Source: an uncultured Selenomonadaceae bacterium (GTDB lineage: Bacteria > Bacillota > Negativicutes > Selenomonadales > Selenomonadaceae). Taken from it: a DNA stretch of 15,509 nt. Position 1 is the stretch's first letter; each line of letters opens with the position of its first letter. The stretch covers positions 1 to 15,509 of the forward strand of contig CAJOQC010000127.1 of assembly GCA_905236785.1 (NCBI GenBank), written 5' to 3'. Positions 8,701-15,509 of the stretch are shown one piece after another. Made by a program: the position numbers and the translations under genes. Below the pieces are notes generated by a model. It searched no databases and had not been told where the DNA came from. It saw only the letters and a program-made list of their open reading frames with translations.

Positions 8701-9444
8701 CAATTTCGCTTCGTATTTTTCAAAACCGTATTCTTGGGCGGCGTTTAAGGCGGCTTCGTTGTCGGCGGCCGCGCTTTCAAGAGTTAGCTGCGTTTCCTGT
8801 AATATTGTTACAAACCACGGGAAATCGCTTATTTTGGCGAGCTTGGGGGCAAAATTGTCGGCGGCGGATTTTAACCATGCATCGGGGAAAGGCTGACTGC
8901 GGCTGTATTCGTAAAGGGATAGGATAAGGGCGGCGGGTTTGTTAAAGCCTCGTTCGTCGCCGCCGAAATCGTCGGCAAAGCGCAAAAAATCCTCTGCGCC
9001 TTTTTCGTACTCGTCGGCAAAAAGCTCGTTTACGGTGTCTTCGCGCAAAAGCAAGAGTTCCTGTTCATTGCCTACGCGAAAATCATTGGGCAAATCCGTA
9101 AGATGAAAATTTTGCCGTATAATCGTTTGGCAAAAAGAGTGCAAGGTGGAAATGGGCGCACTCGGCAACAGGATTAACTGCTTTTGCAGATGTTGCAGTT
9201 TACTTCCTTGCGCTTTTTGTATTTCCTTGGCAAGGGATAAGGAAATTCGTTCGCGCATCTCTTCGGCGGCGGCATGGGTAAAAGTTACAACCAAAAGTCT
9301 GTCCGCTTCGGCTTTTCCCTCTATGAGAAGCCTTATTATGCGCTCGACTAATACGGCGGTTTTCCCCGAACCTGCCGCCGCCGCCACCAAAATATTTTTT
9401 CCCCTAAGCTCAATAGCCTCTTTCTGTTCCTTCGTCCATTCCAT
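5791..9444 (-). CDS. addA: ATP-dependent helicase/nuclease subunit A
   Basis: AddA is the UvrD-like 3'-5' helicase and nuclease subunit of AddAB, the Bacillota counterpart of RecBCD, which resects double-strand breaks up to a Chi site for RecA loading. The 1217 residues are full length. Visible motifs in order are the Q motif WTKEQKEAI, Walker A AAAGSGKT (22-29), DEYQD near 395 (Walker B), VGDVKQSIYRFR near 420, RQNFRSR, MTVHKSKGLEFP near 775 and YVAMTRARE near 855. The C-terminal RecB-type nuclease has YGTIMHAV near 1050, GVIDLLF near 1145 and VDYKTD near 1163, with catalytic Asp and Lys intact. The ATG at 9444 lies inside the end of addB (35-bp overlap) and has AAAGG about 9 nt upstream, so translation is probably coupled to addB. 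It ends just before the shared terminator and is the last gene of the recO-addB-addA operon. Confidence 0.98.
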   Translation of the reverse strand: MEWTKEQKEAIELRGKNILVAAAAGSGKTAVLVERIIRLLIEGKAEADRLLVVTFTHAAAEEMRERISLSLAKEIQKAQGSKLQHLQKQLILLPSAPISTLHSFCQTIIRQNFHLTDLPNDFRVGNEQELLLLREDTVNELFADEYEKGAEDFLRFADDFGGDERGFNKPAALILSLYEYSRSQPFPDAWLKSAADNFAPKLAKISDFPWFVTILQETQLTLESAAADNEAALNAAQEYGFEKYEAKLLQHKEQIEHAQKAAEHNDFDAIVNTFNAFNFDIGRETKADKELTQIVKDLRDCYKNSLNVLKDKYFIKKEKDALGDLYMAAPYVKELCRLTLLFAERFAVAKRERLLVDFSDLEHTALSILNEGDGTLSPSPVALNYREHFDTVTIDEYQDTNAVQEAILNLVANPDRPNLFAVGDVKQSIYRFRLADPTLFIEKYHSYPKMGEKYRRIDLRQNFRSRAEVLAAINFVFVQLMNSRTMELDYDKAAELVPGFSYPKTELPVFDGAAELDIICRSDGDREKTFVHEARLIARRLMEIKRAKTCVYDSKKDEYRPFKWRDAVILMRSVFGKAQAILDELKAANIPAYSTGDAGYFEETEISLMLSLLSVLDNSRQDIPLAAVLTSPVAEVTQRELATLRLAMPDGDLYDTLLAANNPDKAVTNGEISRKLRHKIALFLKNLSRWRTIARDYSVSELLIILYRETGYYDYVGALPGGVLRQANLRMLIEHAAEYEETDSRSLFAFLRFVERMKNADTDLAAAKTLGDSEDVVRIMTVHKSKGLEFPVVFVAGMGTNFFFDDGEKVIFDSAGIGSYAPDHDMAYTRSTLSYNALKSRADALACAEELRILYVAMTRAREKLIMVGMTKKQKDFAARIGKLAAAANTPTASLPPNIPAAADSFLTWLVVGLLRHKDGAPLRELASVDYLPTDFVDYDDRSRWQVNITESGEENTAAEIAKNETLNLIKAGLPLDPSVYAEKVNELLSQTPYIPANNIPVKLTVTEMKRRFENENEALVGTSFASFATKGDGEKPIFAAPKFLREKKIDGSEYGTIMHAVMQHVDIKGDLSPKGIRAQIEQMVNEEIFLPHEAAAASPAKIAAFFAAPLGKRMRRADFIKREMAFFRLIDAKRFFPEADDEKIFVQGVIDLLFRDGEKYVLVDYKTDRDTTPSTAIARYKLQLTLYREAAEEILRRPVDESYLFMLSDGSTVQMT

Positions 9445-12400
9445 TATGCGAACCTTTCCCGTCTGTGATTTTTTCGATTATCTCCTCTTCGTCCAGAGAA
9501 GGCAATTCCCGATATGTATAGCCGTCAATCATGGGGTCAAACTTGCACACCGCCCTATACTCGCAATATTTGCATGGTGCTTCGTCGTCTAATCGGCCGG
9601 GCGCGGCTTTTATAACGCCTGCCATTATTTCGTCGCCTATTTCTTTTACGGCCATTTCCGTGTGGCGGCAAAGCAAATTAAATTCTTCGGCAGTTTTAAG
9701 ACGTTTTTTGTATGTTGCATTTATTTTGTCTTTTTGTGTAACAAGTATGCCCAAATACCTGCCCACCGGATCTATACTCTTTACAATATTAGGGTCGTCA
9801 AGGACGTAGCCTTGCATTTTGATTTTGGCATCCCGCAGTTTTTCCGCCTCTTGGGCATCTTTGGCCGTGACGGAGGGGTAACGCAAAAAAAAGTAGAGTA
9901 TGCCCGCAGGCAACGCCTCCTTTTGCCCCCGCAAAAAGTTTTGCGCCGCCAAGAGATAGGTCAAAAGTTGCAGTTGCAGGGCATAATAAATCTTTGTAAG
10001 ATTGATACTGACAGAACCTGTCTTATAGTCGTATACCAAAAAATATTTTCCGTCCTCCGATATGTCAAGACGGTCTATTTGCCCCGTTATCTCCAAAACT
10101 GTGCCGTCTTTTAGGGTATATCGGAGGTTCTTAAACCTCCGCTCGTAATACGCCGGGTGGAACATACTGATTTTATCCAAGGCAACAAGACGCTTGATGC
10201 TCCTTTGTGCCAATAATTTAATGTGGCTTAAGCGGTGACGATAAAGGGCGTTGCTCAAAAGCAACGCGCTTCGTTGCAATGGAGCGGCGCGATCGATGAT
10301 TTCGTCCATGAGGGCAACGGCCTCATCCTCCGTAAGGTCGGCGGGCTTTTTCCCTCTCTGTGCCAAAGTTTCTCCAAATTCCCGCAGAGCATCATGGAGC
10401 ATTATGCCAATGTCAAAGGGCGCAAATTCGTATTCTTTCCGCTCGGTAAGCCGCAAGCCGTAACGGGCAAAATGGGCAAAGGGACAGCCGCTGAAACGCT
10501 CAAACCGCGTGACGCTGCCGCGCAAACGCCCTTTTTGCGTAAAAAGCCGCAAAGATTCGTCTTTGTCCAGTCGCTCCATGTCGGCCTTAGCAAACAGACC
10601 ATGAATAATCATGTCAAAATTACGGGCAAGGTTCTTGTTGTTGTTATCTGTTGTTATTTTTGTAATGTTTTGTTCTTTTTCGTTGCGCAAAAGAGTTATG
10701 AAGAAATTGTACACATCGCGCCACCAAGGAGACATTTTGCCGCCGGCCTTATACTCCGACAGTACGGCGGCAAGGTAATTAAGGGCAATATGACGCTCGG
10801 CAAGCCGCAATATGTCCGTTGCGGTCATTTCTTCGCCGTCGCCCATGTTGTTTGACAACGGCAAGCGAATAACATTAACATTCGGCAATATCGTTTGTAA
10901 TTTCTTCACTGCCGCTGCCGCTGTCAATCCTTCGCCCCCGGTGTTCGCAAGAGCATAAGAAACGAACAGTTTTTCCCTTGCTTTGGTGAAACCTTTGTAA
11001 AGAAGATAATTCTCGCTCATGGCCGTATCTTTCGTGCCGCTTGGTAATTTTACGCCCAATTTGTCAAGGCGCAAGCGGTCGGCATCGGTTAAAATTCCTT
11101 TTTCTCTTATTCGACGGGGCATTACTGTATCATTTGCCCCAACAATGAATAATATAGGAATATTATCCAAGCTGTTACGGTCAAAATCGGCGATTGTAAC
11201 ATAATCGCGTCCGGGCGGGATTAACGATACTTGTAAGGCGTTTAGACCTACAGCAAGAAGGTCGGCATAATCGGCGGGTTTTATTGTGTCGTCGCCGCCT
11301 GTTTGCACCAACTGATCCATGATTTCTGTTACGCCGTTCCATATTTGCCGATGTTCGGCGGCCTTGTCCGGGCGGTTGTCCTTTTCGGCGGCTGTTGCCC
11401 ATTCTTCAAGGCGCGAGGGAACGTCAAGTTCCATGAGAAATTCGTACAAGGCAAGGGTTATCTCTCGGAGGGTTTTTGATTTTTGGAGTTTGTCGGCAAA
11501 ATTTGCCAAAGGGGCGGTTGCCGTTCGCCGCAAAAGATCAATGGTCGTAAGCTTTCTTTCGATATTTGCGGCGCGTTCAATTAGGTCTGTGTCAGTATTT
11601 TCTTTTTTTTCGTCATTTACTGCCTTTAACACGGAATATTCTTCGGTTCGTAGCCAACGCCAGCTTTCTTCGGCGAGCCAGTGGCGTTTTCCGTTTATGC
11701 CAAATTCCCGCGCATAGTTCTCAAGAATGTCAATTTGCTCCGTTACCGCCGGCAAAAATCCTGTTCGTAACACGCGCAAAATATCTTCGTGCCGCCACCG
11801 CCGCAGGGCGGCAAATACGCCTTTAATAAGCTCGGCCAAGGGGTGCGCCGCGCCCCGTCGCTTATCGTCGGCAAAGAAAGGGATGCCGGCATCAAACAAG
11901 GCTTGTTTTAACGGCGCAAAATAAGTTTCGTCGCGGGTGATGATGCCTATATCTTTGTATCTTGCTCCGGTTGCCGTAAGGCGGATTATTTCTGCTGCGG
12001 CAGCTGCGGTTTCAAGGCGTTTGTTGGCGGCTTCGATTATTGTAACGCCGCCGTCGGTTTCGCTTTTTTCGTACTTAAGCCGAAAAAGGTCCTTTTCAAT
12101 ACATATTAAATCTTTGCTCTTAAATCGCTTGCTTTCTCCAAAGGGCAAAGTTTTAACGGGTATGTCAAGCTCTTGGGCGAGGGTTACGAGGGTTCGGCGC
12201 GTCTGTTCGGCGCGATTAAACAGCCCTGTTTCCTCTGTGTTTTCCAAGGAATTTTCTGCCGCATCCATGGTGAGAGTTACGGTTATGTTTTGTGCCAAGG
12301 GCAACATGGTTCGTATAACCGCCAATTCTTGCGGATTAAAGAAAACAAAACCGTCAATGTAAACTTCGGCGTTTTTCATGAAATCGGTTTTTGGCAAGCG

Positions 12401-12943
12401 GCGGCACAGTTCCTCCATGAGGCTCTCGTCGTCGGTGAATCGTCCGGCCATTGCCGCATCAAATTCCCGCTCTATGAGCGACAGATCCATAAGTTTGCCC
12501 CGTAAAGTTTCGTTGTCGGTGTTTTGGGCGGCTTTTTCCGCTTCGTCGGCGGAAAAACGCCAGCTTTTTAATTCTTTCACCGTTTCTGATAGCAGAGCGG
12601 CAAAGCCATGGGCGGCGTGGGTGAAGGCGGTGAATTTGCTTTTGTTGTCCCGCAAAATTTTCTGCAAAATAATCTCGCGCCCTATTTCGCTTACTCGCGG
12701 CACTGCCGCGCCTCCCGCCGCCAAAAGCGCATTGCGGGCAAAACGCCGAAACCCTGCGGCCTTTACCCGGGTGCAACAGCCCAAAATACGAGCCAATTCC
12801 CGTTCCGCGCTGAACGTCATATGCTCCGGGGTCAAAAGAATGAGCGCATCCCCTGTGGGGTCTTTTGCGGCGCGTTTTGTTATCTCGTTTAGACAAAAGG
12901 CGGTTTTGCCCGTGCCTGCTCTGCCTGTCACCAGTTTAAGCAT
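9410..12943 (-). CDS. addB: ATP-dependent helicase/nuclease subunit B
   Basis: AddB is the partner of AddA: a degenerate helicase fold that reads Chi, plus a second RecB-type nuclease domain held together by a 4Fe-4S cluster. The 1177 residues match the family length. The N-terminal Walker A is GRAGTGKT (7-14). The nuclease motif GQIDRLD and YDYKTGS lie around residues 950-970. The four cluster cysteines are one in FSGCPFAHF near 818 and three in CKYCEYRAVC near 1121-1130, the same arrangement as in B. subtilis AddB. The cluster makes an anaerobic or redox-protected cytoplasm plausible but does not prove it. The ATG at 12943 overlaps the recO stop by 8 bp, and GGGAG (plus-strand CTCCC 12951-12955) is 7 nt upstream. 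Coupling in both directions (recO before, addA after) indicates one transcript. Confidence 0.98.
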   Translation of the reverse strand: MLKLVTGRAGTGKTAFCLNEITKRAAKDPTGDALILLTPEHMTFSAERELARILGCCTRVKAAGFRRFARNALLAAGGAAVPRVSEIGREIILQKILRDNKSKFTAFTHAAHGFAALLSETVKELKSWRFSADEAEKAAQNTDNETLRGKLMDLSLIEREFDAAMAGRFTDDESLMEELCRRLPKTDFMKNAEVYIDGFVFFNPQELAVIRTMLPLAQNITVTLTMDAAENSLENTEETGLFNRAEQTRRTLVTLAQELDIPVKTLPFGESKRFKSKDLICIEKDLFRLKYEKSETDGGVTIIEAANKRLETAAAAAEIIRLTATGARYKDIGIITRDETYFAPLKQALFDAGIPFFADDKRRGAAHPLAELIKGVFAALRRWRHEDILRVLRTGFLPAVTEQIDILENYAREFGINGKRHWLAEESWRWLRTEEYSVLKAVNDEKKENTDTDLIERAANIERKLTTIDLLRRTATAPLANFADKLQKSKTLREITLALYEFLMELDVPSRLEEWATAAEKDNRPDKAAEHRQIWNGVTEIMDQLVQTGGDDTIKPADYADLLAVGLNALQVSLIPPGRDYVTIADFDRNSLDNIPILFIVGANDTVMPRRIREKGILTDADRLRLDKLGVKLPSGTKDTAMSENYLLYKGFTKAREKLFVSYALANTGGEGLTAAAAVKKLQTILPNVNVIRLPLSNNMGDGEEMTATDILRLAERHIALNYLAAVLSEYKAGGKMSPWWRDVYNFFITLLRNEKEQNITKITTDNNNKNLARNFDMIIHGLFAKADMERLDKDESLRLFTQKGRLRGSVTRFERFSGCPFAHFARYGLRLTERKEYEFAPFDIGIMLHDALREFGETLAQRGKKPADLTEDEAVALMDEIIDRAAPLQRSALLLSNALYRHRLSHIKLLAQRSIKRLVALDKISMFHPAYYERRFKNLRYTLKDGTVLEITGQIDRLDISEDGKYFLVYDYKTGSVSINLTKIYYALQLQLLTYLLAAQNFLRGQKEALPAGILYFFLRYPSVTAKDAQEAEKLRDAKIKMQGYVLDDPNIVKSIDPVGRYLGILVTQKDKINATYKKRLKTAEEFNLLCRHTEMAVKEIGDEIMAGVIKAAPGRLDDEAPCKYCEYRAVCKFDPMIDGYTYRELPSLDEEEIIEKITDGKGSHNGMDEGTERGY

Positions 12944-13685
12944 TGTTTAGCTCCCGTATAAATTTCAATGTTCTTGGCTCTTTTCCCGTCAAAAAACGCA
13001 TATAAGAGAGAATTATCCGCTCCGCTCCCAAAATTTCATTGCGGCGCATAAGGATAGGCTCTTTGTTCTGCCAGTTGAAATCGCGAATCGTTATGATAAA
13101 TTGTCGTAAAGTTTCGCTTATTTCTTCACCCGTTGTTTCATTATCTGCGGCGCATTTTCGGCACAATATGCCGCCTGATTTGTTATCAAAGACGCCAAGC
13201 CTGTTTTGCCCTAATTCTGCGCCGCAGGAAGCGCAAGTCAAAAGAGCAGGACCCACCCCCGCATAATAAATAAGTTGCCAGGCGGCGATAAGGGCGACAA
13301 CGCGGGGATTTTTTTGCTTCAAAGCGGAAAAAACTATTTTCAAAAGGGCGAATACTTCTTCGTCGGGTTGGTTTTCCGCAAAAAATTCCTCCGCTGTTTC
13401 GGCAACAAACGATCCATAGGCAAAAGGCAAAAGCCCCGCCTCCAAGGGGTCGAAAACATTGATAATGTTTGCTTGGCGCAACGTGTCAAGGTTTGTTCCT
13501 TCGCTTAATTCCGCTTCGATTTCGTAAAAGGGCATAAGGGCGGACAGGGAATTTTTGGGGCGGCGGCTGCCGAAGGCTGTGGCGCGCACTTTGCCGCGAT
13601 TTTCGGTGAATAATGTTAAAATACGGTCGGCATCGCCAAAATTGACGGAGGCCAACACTATAGCCGCCGTTTTGTAACGATTCAT
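12936..13685 (-). CDS. recO: DNA repair protein RecO
   Basis: RecO promotes annealing of single strands and, with RecR, loads RecA on SSB-coated DNA in the RecFOR pathway. The 249 residues are standard length. The N-terminal OB fold begins YKTAAIVLASVNFGDADRI, with LFTENRGKVRATAFGSRRPK after it. A zinc finger in the C-terminal half has Cys151, Cys154, Cys175 and Cys178 (CASC and CRKC). The ATG at 13685 has AAGGA a few bases upstream on the minus strand. It is the first gene of an operon with addB and addA, so a RecF-pathway mediator is made together with the RecBCD-type nuclease. It is divergent from rpmB; a promoter is proposed in the 101-bp gap. Confidence 0.96.
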   Translation of the reverse strand: MNRYKTAAIVLASVNFGDADRILTLFTENRGKVRATAFGSRRPKNSLSALMPFYEIEAELSEGTNLDTLRQANIINVFDPLEAGLLPFAYGSFVAETAEEFFAENQPDEEVFALLKIVFSALKQKNPRVVALIAAWQLIYYAGVGPALLTCASCGAELGQNRLGVFDNKSGGILCRKCAADNETTGEEISETLRQFIITIRDFNWQNKEPILMRRNEILGAERIILSYMRFLTGKEPRTLKFIRELNNA

Positions 13686-13695
13686 AAAAAAGTCC

Positions 13696-13724
13696 TTGTT
13701 AATGAATTGTTTTTGTGATAAAAT
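13696..13724 (+). promoter_or_regulatory. Promoter of rpmB
   Basis: TTGTTA (-35, 13696-13701), a 17-nt spacer and TAAAAT (-10, 13719-13724) with an extended TG at 13716-13717. Transcription would start near 13731, giving a leader of about 55 nt. The -10 box overlaps the proposed -10 box of recO on the other strand. Confidence 0.75.
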
Positions 13725-13747
13725 ACTTCAGCATATCCCGTGGGCAA
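13720..13747 (-). promoter_or_regulatory. Possible promoter of the recO-addB-addA operon
   Basis: On the minus strand TTGCCC (-35, plus 13742-13747), a 16-nt spacer and TATTTT (-10, plus 13720-13725) lie about 35 nt upstream of the recO start. The match is moderate. It overlaps the rpmB promoter, so the two could not be occupied by polymerase at once. Confidence 0.4.
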
Positions 13748-13786
13748 TTTTGCTTGGGGGAACGGAAAGTAAGGAGGGTTAATTAT

Positions 13787-13978
13787 ATGGCAGCATTTTG
13801 CGAAGTGTGCAACAAGGGCATAATGAGCGGCATGAACGTCAGCCATTCGCACTTAAAGACAAAACGTAAATGGAAACCGAACATTCAGCGTGTTCGCGTG
13901 ATAAAAAACGGCGAAGTCAAGCGCATGAACGTTTGCACCCGTTGCCTTCGTTCGGGAAAGGTTCAACGTGCGGTGTAA
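13787..13978 (+). CDS. rpmB: 50S ribosomal protein L28, zinc-binding form
   Basis: L28 is a small, basic protein of the large ribosomal subunit. The 63-residue length is that of Bacillota L28. The sequence AAFCEVCNKG near the N terminus, SHSHLKTKRKWKPNIQ in the middle and NVCTRC near the end are family landmarks. Cys5, Cys8, Cys50 and Cys53 make this the zinc-binding (C+) variant; many bacteria also have a zinc-free paralogue used under zinc starvation, which is not in this window. The frame is open upstream to 13715, but ATG 13787 is the start because AAGGAGGG (13771-13778) sits 8 nt before it and the homologous N terminus begins there. It is monocistronic, with its own promoter and terminator. 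Confidence 0.97.
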   Translation: MAAFCEVCNKGIMSGMNVSHSHLKTKRKWKPNIQRVRVIKNGEVKRMNVCTRCLRSGKVQRAV

Positions 13979-13988
13979 TTACTGTTTA

Positions 13989-14018
13989 GCCTGTCCTCTT
14001 ACGGAGGACGGGCTTTTT
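13989..14018 (+). terminator. Intrinsic terminator of rpmB
   Basis: GCCTGTCCTC (13989-13998) pairs with GAGGACGGGC (14004-14013), a 10-bp stem with one G-U pair and a 5-nt loop, followed by TTTTT (14014-14018). It also lies between convergent rpmB and hslO, so the hairpin may serve hslO too, but the T run on that strand is poor. Confidence 0.88.
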
Positions 14019-14019
14019 C

Positions 14020-14919
14020 TTATCTTTTCATTTCCCGCAAACGGCGTTTTACCGCCAATATGGCCTGCAGTTCCGGCAGGGTAAATTCGTATTTTTCGCC
14101 GCAAAAATGGCAATTTACTTCCGCTTTGCCGTCGGCGATAAGGTTCGTTAAATCAGGTTCGGACAGTGTAATGAGCATATCTTCGATTCGTCGTTTGGAA
14201 CATTGACACTTAAAAGTTACATTATCTGTAGATAATATCCGCACATTGGGAAAACCATTTAGCAAATTTTCGATTATCCCCGTATTGCCGCGCCCTTCTT
14301 TTATCATCGTGCTGACTGATTTAATATCAGCTACGTTTTTTTCAAGGTTGCTTATGGTTTCCTCCGTCGCCTCCGGCAAGGGTTGAACAAAAAATCCTCC
14401 CGCCGCTTCAATGTGGCCGTCTTTGGCGACAGACACGCCCAAACCCACGCTTGAGGGAGTTTGTTCCGATACATAAAGGTAGCGGGTAAGGTCGTCGCCT
14501 ATCTCGCCGCTTACAAGTTCGCATTGCCCGGTTATGGGTTCTTTCAGCCCGGTAAAACGAGTGACGGCTATTGTCCCGGAGGCTCCTATGCCGCCGCCAA
14601 CGTCAAGTTTGCCGTTCTTTGTCGGCAACACGGCTTTGGGGTTATCCACATAGCCACGCACATACCCCGAGGCGGACGCGTCGGCGGTTACGCCGCCCAA
14701 GATGCCGTCCCCTCTGATTTTAACCGTCAATGCTTCGTCGTTTTTTAGGTTCGCCGCCAACAGCAGCGCACCGGTCATGGTTCGCCCCAAGGCCGCCGCC
14801 GCCAAATGATAAAGCCCATGCCGCCGCCGCGCTTCTTCCGCAAGATTCGTGGTTACGGCTGCATATACCCGCACGCCGTCGGCAACGGCCTTGGTCAAAC
14901 AATCTTTCGTTTCCTTCAT
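14020..14919 (-). CDS. hslO: Redox-regulated chaperone Hsp33
   Basis: Hsp33 is a cytoplasmic holdase that becomes active when oxidants and heat release its zinc and oxidise its cysteines; it then protects unfolding proteins. The 299 residues match the family. The N-terminal core contains VKIRGDGILGG and VRGYVDNP. The C-terminal redox switch has Cys238 and Cys240 (CQC) and Cys270 and Cys273 (CHFC), the full zinc set. Relatives often have further conserved residues around EKYEFTLPEL, which are present. The start ATG at 14919 has no strong ribosome binding site; a GAAAG stretch about 13 nt upstream is the best candidate. It lies 35 bp downstream of the metallophosphoesterase on the same strand, without a visible terminator or clear promoter between, so cotranscription is likely. 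Confidence 0.97.
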   Translation of the reverse strand: MKETKDCLTKAVADGVRVYAAVTTNLAEEARRRHGLYHLAAAALGRTMTGALLLAANLKNDEALTVKIRGDGILGGVTADASASGYVRGYVDNPKAVLPTKNGKLDVGGGIGASGTIAVTRFTGLKEPITGQCELVSGEIGDDLTRYLYVSEQTPSSVGLGVSVAKDGHIEAAGGFFVQPLPEATEETISNLEKNVADIKSVSTMIKEGRGNTGIIENLLNGFPNVRILSTDNVTFKCQCSKRRIEDMLITLSEPDLTNLIADGKAEVNCHFCGEKYEFTLPELQAILAVKRRLREMKR

Positions 14920-14954
14920 AATATTTATGCTTTCATTTTTGTGTTACAAGTTTA

Positions 14955-15509
14955 TTAAAAATCAATATTCATCAACTTTTCGCCGTTGTCAATGTCATAA
15001 ATTGCGATATTTTTGGCGCAAGTGTCGAGAAGCGCAACGGTGGAGCGTTTGTCCTCACGTTTTGACAGCGACGGCGAGCCGGGGTTTACAAACACCGTGT
15101 CGCCCCGTTTTTGCAGGACGTTGGTGTGAATGTGCCCGTTGATAAACACATCGGCTTTAATATGGGCGGCCATTTCGTCCTTGTCTTTGTCCGTGGGGCA
15201 GGTGTGCCCGTGTACGGCAACAATGTGCAGCCCGTCGGCAAACACATGGGCGTAAGGGGCTTCAACGGGGTTGTTTAACACCATGGCATCCACTTCGGAG
15301 TCGCAGTTACCTTTGGCAATAACCACAGGCACAGGGGAATTGTTGATGTGTTCGGCAAGTTTGGCGGGGTTGTAATCGGAGAGCATGGGGTTGCGCGGCC
15401 CATGATACAGCACGTCGCCGCAATGAATTATAAGGTCGGCGTTGACAAAAAACTTGTCAAAAGCCGTTTTGTACCGTCCTTCATGACCATGAGTGTCGCT
15501 TATGATACC
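14955..15509 (-). CDS. YfcE/MJ0936-family metallophosphoesterase, start beyond window
   Basis: This is a calcineurin-like, two-metal phosphodiesterase of the YfcE/MJ0936 group. The visible 184 residues run from the window edge to the stop; relatives are about 160-185 residues long, so only a few N-terminal residues (normally a Met and one to three hydrophobic residues) are missing. Metal ligands appear in family order: SDTHGHE (Asp and His), HCGDV (Asp), KGNCD (Asn), VHGH (His) and NGHIHT (His pair), with VNPGSPSLSK near the end as usual. An internal GTG at 15413 could be taken as a start, but that would remove the SDTH and GD metal ligands, so it is wrong. The physiological substrate of this group is not settled. 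It precedes hslO on the same strand. Confidence 0.93.
   Translation of the reverse strand, partial: GIISDTHGHEGRYKTAFDKFFVNADLIIHCGDVLYHGPRNPMLSDYNPAKLAEHINNSPVPVVIAKGNCDSEVDAMVLNNPVEAPYAHVFADGLHIVAVHGHTCPTDKDKDEMAAHIKADVFINGHIHTNVLQKRGDTVFVNPGSPSLSKREDKRSTVALLDTCAKNIAIYDIDNGEKLMNIDF

Noticed and set aside
13715..13786. 24-residue N-terminal extension of L28
   Set aside because: The region contains the rpmB promoter and a strong Shine-Dalgarno; L28 homologues start at the Met at 13787.
15411..15413. GTG as start of the metallophosphoesterase
   Set aside because: It would delete the first two metal-binding motifs, which are intact upstream to the window edge.

Overview
The window looks like the chromosome of a Gram-positive-lineage bacterium (Bacillota). 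The grounds are an AddA/AddB recombination nuclease instead of RecBCD, an aspartokinase with a Bacillus-type internal start for a beta subunit, a short 63-residue L28, AGGAGG-type ribosome binding sites and sigma-A-like promoters. Negativicutes or Clostridia would both fit; this placement is inference and no 16S or other decisive marker is present.

Left part (1-4440). A tRNA-Ser(GGA) lies on the minus strand with a near-consensus promoter. Divergent from it is an orphan family GH1 6-phospho-beta-glucosidase with no PTS transporter beside it. Then comes a more AT-rich accessory patch: a small antitoxin-like gene overlapping a PIN-domain toxin gene, followed by the most unusual gene here. That gene encodes a 657-residue fusion of an ILEI/FAM3-like domain, an SGNH-hydrolase-like domain and a citrate-lyase-ligase-type nucleotidyltransferase domain. 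It carries a run of ten G inside the reading frame, between the first and second domains, which is a candidate phase-variation switch.

Middle (4440-5780). lysC encodes aspartokinase and has its own good promoter, a TTG start fixed by a strong ribosome binding site, and an in-frame internal start that should give a separate 161-residue beta subunit. A bidirectional terminator separates it from the convergent genes.

Right part (5791-15509). On the minus strand, recO, addB and addA overlap one another (8 bp and 35 bp) and form one recombination-repair operon. Divergent from recO is rpmB (zinc-binding L28). The predicted recO and rpmB promoters overlap at their -10 boxes. Convergent with rpmB are hslO (redox chaperone Hsp33) and, upstream of it on the minus strand, a YfcE/MJ0936-type metallophosphoesterase that lacks only its first few residues at the window edge.

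No stretch longer than 300 bases is without a gene. No CRISPR array, rRNA, transposase or phage gene was seen.
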